Below, piece after piece: positions 6,130 through 9,258 of a stretch of 9,258 nucleotides of DNA. How positions within the stretch are numbered: position 1 is the first letter of the stretch; each line of letters opens with the position of its first letter. A program made the position numbers and the translations under genes. Origin of the DNA: an uncultured Desulfomonile sp. (lineage in GTDB: Bacteria > Desulfobacterota > Desulfomonilia > Desulfomonilales > Desulfomonilaceae); assembly GCA_903853735.1 (NCBI GenBank), contig CAINUH010000031.1:1-9258 (forward strand), read 5' to 3'. Below the pieces are notes generated by a model. The model made no database searches. It saw only the letters and a program-made list of their open reading frames with translations, and was not told the DNA's origin.

Positions 6130-7296
6130 ATGTCATCTTGTCCCAAGACAATTTATTTGGATAACGCAGCTACCACGTTCCCAAAACCTCCCGAGGTCAT
6201 TCGTTCGATGCTGGAGGGTTATGAGTGTTTGGGCGTCTCACCGGGAAGAGGTGGTTACGATCTAGCTGTTCGAGCCGAAGAATTCGTCACCGGCGTTAGA
6301 CGACAGATCAGCGAATTCTTTGGTGGTCACGATCCAAATAGAGTGGTCTTTTCTTACAATGCTACAGACGCTCTCAATACAATAATCTGCGGCTTGGTGG
6401 AACCCGGCTGTCATGTTGTCAGTTCGAGACTAGAGCACAATTCGGTATTAAGACCTCTTCATTACCTCCGGGAACAGGGACTTATCACTTTGGACCTCCT
6501 TCCATTTGATTCTAATGGCTTTATCGACCCACAGGATGTGGCGAAAGCGATCAGACTTGAAACCGGACTGGTAATACTCACCCACGCTTCAAATGTCCTG
6601 GGAACGATTCAACCAGTTCAGGAGATTGGGCGCATTTGCTACGAAAGAAAAGTTCCATTTGCAATTGACGTATCCCAAAGCGCCGGGGTTGTGCCCATAG
6701 ATATGAGGACGTGGCATTTGGACGCCATTGCGTTCACCGGCCATAAATCCTTGTTGGGCCCTACCGGTATAGGAGGATTGGTCCTTCGTGATGGTCTTGA
6801 TGTTCGCGCTAGCCGTTTCGGAGGAACCGGCGTTGATTCACATAGTCTGGCGCATACTGAGGAATATCCTCAACATCTGGAACCCGGCACCATCAACATG
6901 CTCGGCGTCATTGGGCTATCGGCCGGCATGCGTTATATCGCTGAACTGGGGCTTCAAAATATTTATGAACACGAAATGCGTCTCTTGAGAAAACTGCGTG
7001 ATGGACTCGCTTCCTTCAAGCGTGTACGACTTTATTGCGCCGATAGTATGAATAACCATCTTCCACTCTTCATGCTCAATATCGATGGTATTAGCGCCGC
7101 CGATTTGGGCGCCATTCTGGATGGCGATTTCAACATCGCAGTAAGGACCGGCTTGCATTGCGCCCCACTCGTACATCAAGATTTGAACACAAGCCCTTAC
7201 GGTGGTGTTCGCTTCAGCCTGGGGCCTCTCAATGTGCCTGAGGACGTCGACGCCGTCTTGGATGCTTTTCAGGTAATTTTGGAATCCAGCCTATGA
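6130..7296 (+). CDS. Class-V aminotransferase-fold cysteine desulfurase, EF2568-like family
   Basis: This PLP enzyme is predicted to take sulfur from L-cysteine (or selenium from selenocysteine) as an enzyme-bound persulfide; it is cytosolic. The 388 residues match the family length. The N-terminus IYLDNAATTFPKP is typical of the group named after Enterococcus faecalis EF2568. Visible residues are His103 (LEHNS), Asp180 and Gln183 (IDVSQ), Schiff-base Lys206 (TGHKS) and acceptor Cys344 (RTGLHCAP). The short RTGLHCAP loop is SufS-like and differs from the SSGSAC loop of the desulfurase at the left end, so the two are not recent duplicates. Known: EF2568-type genes cluster with selenium-dependent molybdenum hydroxylases and SelD; no selD is visible here. 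Inference: it loads the adjacent DsrC-like carrier or sulfurates the Mo cofactor directly. It starts four bases after the carrier's stop with a poor Shine-Dalgarno, suggesting translational coupling. Its own stop overlaps an ATG (ATGA, 7293-7296). Confidence 0.9.
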   Translation: MSSCPKTIYLDNAATTFPKPPEVIRSMLEGYECLGVSPGRGGYDLAVRAEEFVTGVRRQISEFFGGHDPNRVVFSYNATDALNTIICGLVEPGCHVVSSRLEHNSVLRPLHYLREQGLITLDLLPFDSNGFIDPQDVAKAIRLETGLVILTHASNVLGTIQPVQEIGRICYERKVPFAIDVSQSAGVVPIDMRTWHLDAIAFTGHKSLLGPTGIGGLVLRDGLDVRASRFGGTGVDSHSLAHTEEYPQHLEPGTINMLGVIGLSAGMRYIAELGLQNIYEHEMRLLRKLRDGLASFKRVRLYCADSMNNHLPLFMLNIDGISAADLGAILDGDFNIAVRTGLHCAPLVHQDLNTSPYGGVRFSLGPLNVPEDVDAVLDAFQVILESSL

Positions 7297-7349
7297 CTGC
7301 GTTCACCCCAAAAATCAAAGCCATGATTGAGAGTAATTCTGTAGACTAA
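7293..7349 (+). other. 18-codon open frame overlapping the desulfurase stop; possible remnant of a lost fourth operon gene
   Basis: The ATG at 7293 overlaps the desulfurase stop in an ATGA arrangement typical of coupled operon genes, but TAA at 7347 ends the frame after MTAFTPKIKAMIESNSVD. Reading past the stop reaches a TGA near 7440 without recognisable similarity. It may be the first codons of a deleted gene, or chance. Confidence 0.2.
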
Positions 7350-7374
7350 TTTTGTGTAACCCGGACATGTGCAA

Positions 7375-7400
7375 CGAGCCCGTGGATCGAACCCGTAGAC
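7375..7400. repeat. Imperfect 13-base tandem repeat
   Basis: CGAGCCCGTGGAT (7375-7387) is followed directly by CGAACCCGTAGAC (7388-7400), agreeing at 10 of 13 positions. It lies just upstream of the inverted repeat at 7410 and the promoter-like pair at 7436. It may be a tandem protein-binding site or chance. Confidence 0.3.
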
Positions 7401-7409
7401 CACATATAC

Positions 7410-7429
7410 TTATGTCAGACAAGACATAA
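7410..7429. promoter_or_regulatory. Perfect 7-base inverted repeat, candidate operator or activator site
   Basis: TTATGTC (7410-7416) and GACATAA (7423-7429) are exact reverse complements around a 6-base spacer (AGACAA). Six bases separate it from the -35-like TTGACA at 7436, a usual place for a regulator. A run of T is absent, so it does not look like a terminator. The left arm and spacer belong to the 15-mer shared with 2943-2957. Confidence 0.4.
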
Positions 7430-7435
7430 AAGATC

Positions 7436-7464
7436 TTGACATCGTGAATGCCTACGATTAGCAT
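7436..7464 (+). promoter_or_regulatory. Candidate sigma-70-type promoter
   Basis: TTGACA (7436-7441) is a perfect -35 box. A 17-base spacer leads to TAGCAT (7459-7464), which fits the -10 consensus at four of six positions. It would transcribe the decayed molybdopterin-binding gene and possibly mop, with a leader of roughly 500 bases for the latter. It may be the surviving promoter of an originally longer operon. Confidence 0.4.
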
Positions 7465-7582
7465 CATAATGTTCCTCAAAGATTTTCTTCTCTAGTTTCA
7501 ACAGATAGTAGCGAGTGACTCGCTGCATGTTAAAACTTGCTTACATTACTCAACTGACGACAAATTTCCTTGGAAAGGCGCC

Positions 7583-7921
7583 ATGCATACAAACCAGCGG
7601 GTTGATACGCGGCAGGTTGTAGCGGCGACCAGAATCATTCCATTGATGATAAGGGCCGAAGGAATTGCTTTGGTTGAAGATGTTTGCGGGAGAGACTTCC
7701 CGGTTATCCAGATCAAACCATTTGCTTCACTCAATATCGGTACCTTGACCACAGGCAGCGAAGTACATAAAGCAAGCGTGTTTGACCTTGTATTTCCTCG
7801 CCTTTTAGCCGGAGATTCCATTTCCAAGGCAAGCATAGTCGCCCTGGGGCATGGGAGACTCTGCTCTCTCTTTTAGGAGTGCAGATACCCGATGTGAGCC
7901 TTCGGCAAAAGCTGGCAATAG
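7583..7921 (+). pseudogene. Remnant of a MoeA-like molybdopterin-binding protein, internally deleted
   Basis: The frame 7583-7876 gives 97 residues that combine two separate parts of a protein normally about 340 long. Residues 1-63 match its middle: HTNQRVD, VVAATRIIPL, IKPF and TTGSEV. Residues 64-97 match its C-terminus: VFDLVFPRLLAGD and ALGHGRLC. The intervening molybdopterin-binding segment of roughly a hundred residues, with its TGG-type motif, is missing. The join is at His62-Lys63 (about 7766-7774). The N-terminal half is absent too: the frame is open back to 7496, but I do not recognise it there. After TAG at 7874-7876 the same frame still reads ECRYPM, TGA (7895-7897), AFGK, which is the family's cysteine-rich tail. 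The protein cannot be functional as read. Intact relatives bind molybdopterin and accompany Mo-hydroxylase genes, which fits the location. Confidence 0.8.
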
Positions 7922-7952
7922 TTGAGGTCATGAATTTTATTAAAGATTACAG

Positions 7953-7960
7953 AAAGGAGG
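7953..7960 (+). promoter_or_regulatory. Strong ribosome binding site that fixes the mop start
   Basis: AAAGGAGG lies five bases before ATG 7966. An in-frame ATG at 7930 would add 12 residues but has no comparable site. Starting at 7966 also places the cysteines at the numbers used for D. gigas Mop. A weak promoter-like pair, CTGGCA (7912-7917) and TTTTAT (7935-7940) with 17 bases between, sits just upstream and could serve this gene. Confidence 0.75.
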
Positions 7961-7965
7961 CCGAA

Positions 7966-9258
7966 ATGATCAAAAGGAATATCACTCTCAACGGGGTAAA
8001 CAAGATGGTGGTGGCGGATCCAGAGACCTCGCTGGCAGACGTTGTGCGAGGTCAATTGGGTCTTACCGGCACTAAGGTAGGATGTGGAAAGGGACAATGT
8101 GGGTCCTGTTCGGTCATTATGGATGGTAAGCTGATCAAGTCCTGTATCACAAAAATGAAAAAGATCCAGGATGGCGCCAGTATCATCACTATTGAAGGAA
8201 TCGGGACTCCCGACAATCTGCACGCTCTGCAACTATCCTGGACGGTTCATGGCGGAGCCCAATGCGGATTTTGCTCCCCAGGTTTCATCGTGTCCTCAAA
8301 GGCGCTTCTTGATGAGAACCCAGATCCCACAAGAGAGCAAGTAAGGGATTGGTTCCAAAAGAATCGAAACGCCTGTCGGTGTACTGGATATAAGCCGCTG
8401 GTGGACGCTGTCATGGACGCTGCAAAAGTTGTGCGCGGTGAAATGACTGCAGCGGAGTTAGCCTACAAACTCCCACCGGATGGCAGAATCTGGGGGTCAA
8501 AATACCCGCGACCAACCGCAGTTGCAAAAGTCACTGGAACCATCGACTACGGAGCGGACATCATCTGCAAAATGCCGCCCGGAACCTTGAGCCTTGCACT
8601 AGTTCAGGCAAAGGTCTCCCATGCCAAAATATTGTCCATAGACACGTCGGAAGCAGACAAGATGCCTGGCGTTGAAAAGGTGATTACTCACAAGGACGTC
8701 AAAGGGAAGAACAGAATCACGGGGCTCATAACTTTTCCGACTAACAAGGGGGATGGCTGGGACAGACCGATTCTGTGCGACGAAAAAGTGTACCAGTTTG
8801 GAGACGCGATAGCGATTGTGTGCGCCGACACCGAGGCTAATGCGAGGGCTGCCGCTGAAAAGGTTACGGTAGCGCTTGAGGAACTCCCCGCGTACATGAG
8901 TGCGCCGGCGGCAATGGCCGACGACGCGATTGAGATCCATCCAGGAACTCCCAACGTCTACTATGAACAGAAGCGGGCCAAAGGCCAAGACACGAAGCCG
9001 CTGATGGAATCTGCGGCTTATGTTGTGGAGGCTGATTACTACCTGCAGAGGCAACCCCACTTGACCATGGAGCCGGATGTCGGGTTTGCGTACTTTGACG
9101 AAGAAGGACGCCTCACAATACATTCCAAAAGTATTGGTATCCATTTACATCATGCCATGATCTGTCCCGGTTTGGGAATAGAACCCGAAAAACTGAGGCT
9201 GGTTCAGAACCCCGCCGGCGGCACCTTTGGTTACAAATTCAGCCCCACAATGGAAGCG
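7966..9258 (+). CDS. mop: Molybdenum aldehyde oxidoreductase, Mop type (3' partial)
   Basis: This enzyme oxidises aldehydes to carboxylic acids at a mono-MCD molybdenum centre and passes electrons through two [2Fe-2S] clusters; it lacks FAD. The window holds 431 codons of an expected total near 907, with no stop before the right edge. Residues 1-76 are the plant-type [2Fe-2S] domain (Cys40, 45, 48, 60), and about 84-155 the helical [2Fe-2S] domain (Cys100, 103, 137, 139). The Mo domain follows from DGRIWGSKYPRP (172-183). Long stretches such as KVSHA, ITHKDVKGKNRITGL, GDGWDRPILCDEK and GGTFGYKFSP read the same as, or nearly the same as, D. gigas Mop as I remember it, with identical numbering; Phe421 of the Mo site is present. 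Catalytic Glu869 lies beyond the edge. It is the second Mo-hydroxylase in the window and far closer to the Mop prototype than the gene at 3106. Its original upstream neighbour appears to be the decayed molybdopterin-binding gene. Confidence 0.95.
   Translation, partial: MIKRNITLNGVNKMVVADPETSLADVVRGQLGLTGTKVGCGKGQCGSCSVIMDGKLIKSCITKMKKIQDGASIITIEGIGTPDNLHALQLSWTVHGGAQCGFCSPGFIVSSKALLDENPDPTREQVRDWFQKNRNACRCTGYKPLVDAVMDAAKVVRGEMTAAELAYKLPPDGRIWGSKYPRPTAVAKVTGTIDYGADIICKMPPGTLSLALVQAKVSHAKILSIDTSEADKMPGVEKVITHKDVKGKNRITGLITFPTNKGDGWDRPILCDEKVYQFGDAIAIVCADTEANARAAAEKVTVALEELPAYMSAPAAMADDAIEIHPGTPNVYYEQKRAKGQDTKPLMESAAYVVEADYYLQRQPHLTMEPDVGFAYFDEEGRLTIHSKSIGIHLHHAMICPGLGIEPEKLRLVQNPAGGTFGYKFSPTMEA

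Noticed and set aside
7375..7400. T-arm-like sequence (GGGTTCGATCC on the minus strand) as a tRNA gene
   Set aside because: The flanking bases do not form the five-pair T stem, and no acceptor stem, D arm or anticodon arm can be laid out around it.
7895..7897. TGA as a selenocysteine codon in a functional protein
   Set aside because: A TAG stop lies 18 bases upstream in the same frame, and the gene has lost its N-terminal half and its core, so it is a remnant.
8599..9144. Minus-strand open frame (181 codons) opposite mop
   Set aside because: The + strand frame encodes a Mop sequence of near-identical motifs throughout; the reverse frame has no recognisable features.
1..9258. CRISPR array, insertion sequence, integrase or phage genes
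   Set aside because: No regularly spaced repeats, no transposase-like frame and no terminal inverted repeats of insertion-sequence type were seen.

Overview
The window suggests a strictly anaerobic, sulfur-metabolising bacterium, most likely a sulfate reducer or syntroph of the Desulfobacterota. The main reason is the last gene. Its protein reads almost residue for residue like the molybdenum aldehyde oxidoreductase (Mop) of Desulfovibrio gigas, with identical spacing of all eight iron-sulfur cysteines. A DsrC/TusE-family sulfur carrier and the density of molybdenum and persulfide enzymes fit this. The assignment rests on remembered family sequences, not a search. All genes are on the + strand.

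Region 1 (2-2739) is a two-gene unit. The first gene enters from the left edge. It joins the C-terminal molybdopterin-dinucleotide-binding domain of a DMSO-reductase-family enzyme, in one reading frame, to a complete NifS/IscS-type cysteine desulfurase. The second gene is EgtD, the histidine N-alpha-trimethyltransferase of ergothioneine biosynthesis. Together they match the oxygen-independent ergothioneine route that I recall being described for Caldithrix abyssi (metallopterin-dependent ergothioneine synthase, MES). EgtD makes hercynine, and the fusion enzyme would insert sulfur at the imidazole C2 using persulfide made by its own desulfurase domain.

Region 2 (2740-3105) is a 366-base spacer with inverted-repeat structure and no gene.

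Region 3 (3106-7296) is a tight three-gene operon. It holds an FAD-less, Mop-like molybdenum hydroxylase with both [2Fe-2S] domains fused to the Mo domain. Next come a DsrC/TusE-like protein with a single C-terminal cysteine and a class-V aminotransferase/cysteine desulfurase of the EF2568-like family. The order (Mo-hydroxylase, sulfur carrier, desulfurase) suggests a dedicated sulfur (or selenium) relay to the terminal Mo ligand. I do not recall a description of such a relay using a DsrC-fold carrier. This is the best candidate for an undescribed system here.

Region 4 (7297-7965) is degenerate. It holds a candidate operator and sigma-70-like promoter, then a pseudogene of a MoeA-like molybdopterin-binding protein. 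That pseudogene has lost its N-terminal half, has an in-frame internal deletion, and carries two stop codons inside a still legible C-terminus.

Region 5 (7966-9258) is the first 431 codons of a canonical mop gene running off the right edge.

The common theme is sulfur delivery to molybdenum (or tungsten) enzymes: two Mo-hydroxylases, one metallopterin-desulfurase fusion, one free-standing desulfurase, one sulfur carrier and one decayed cofactor-handling protein within 9 kb.
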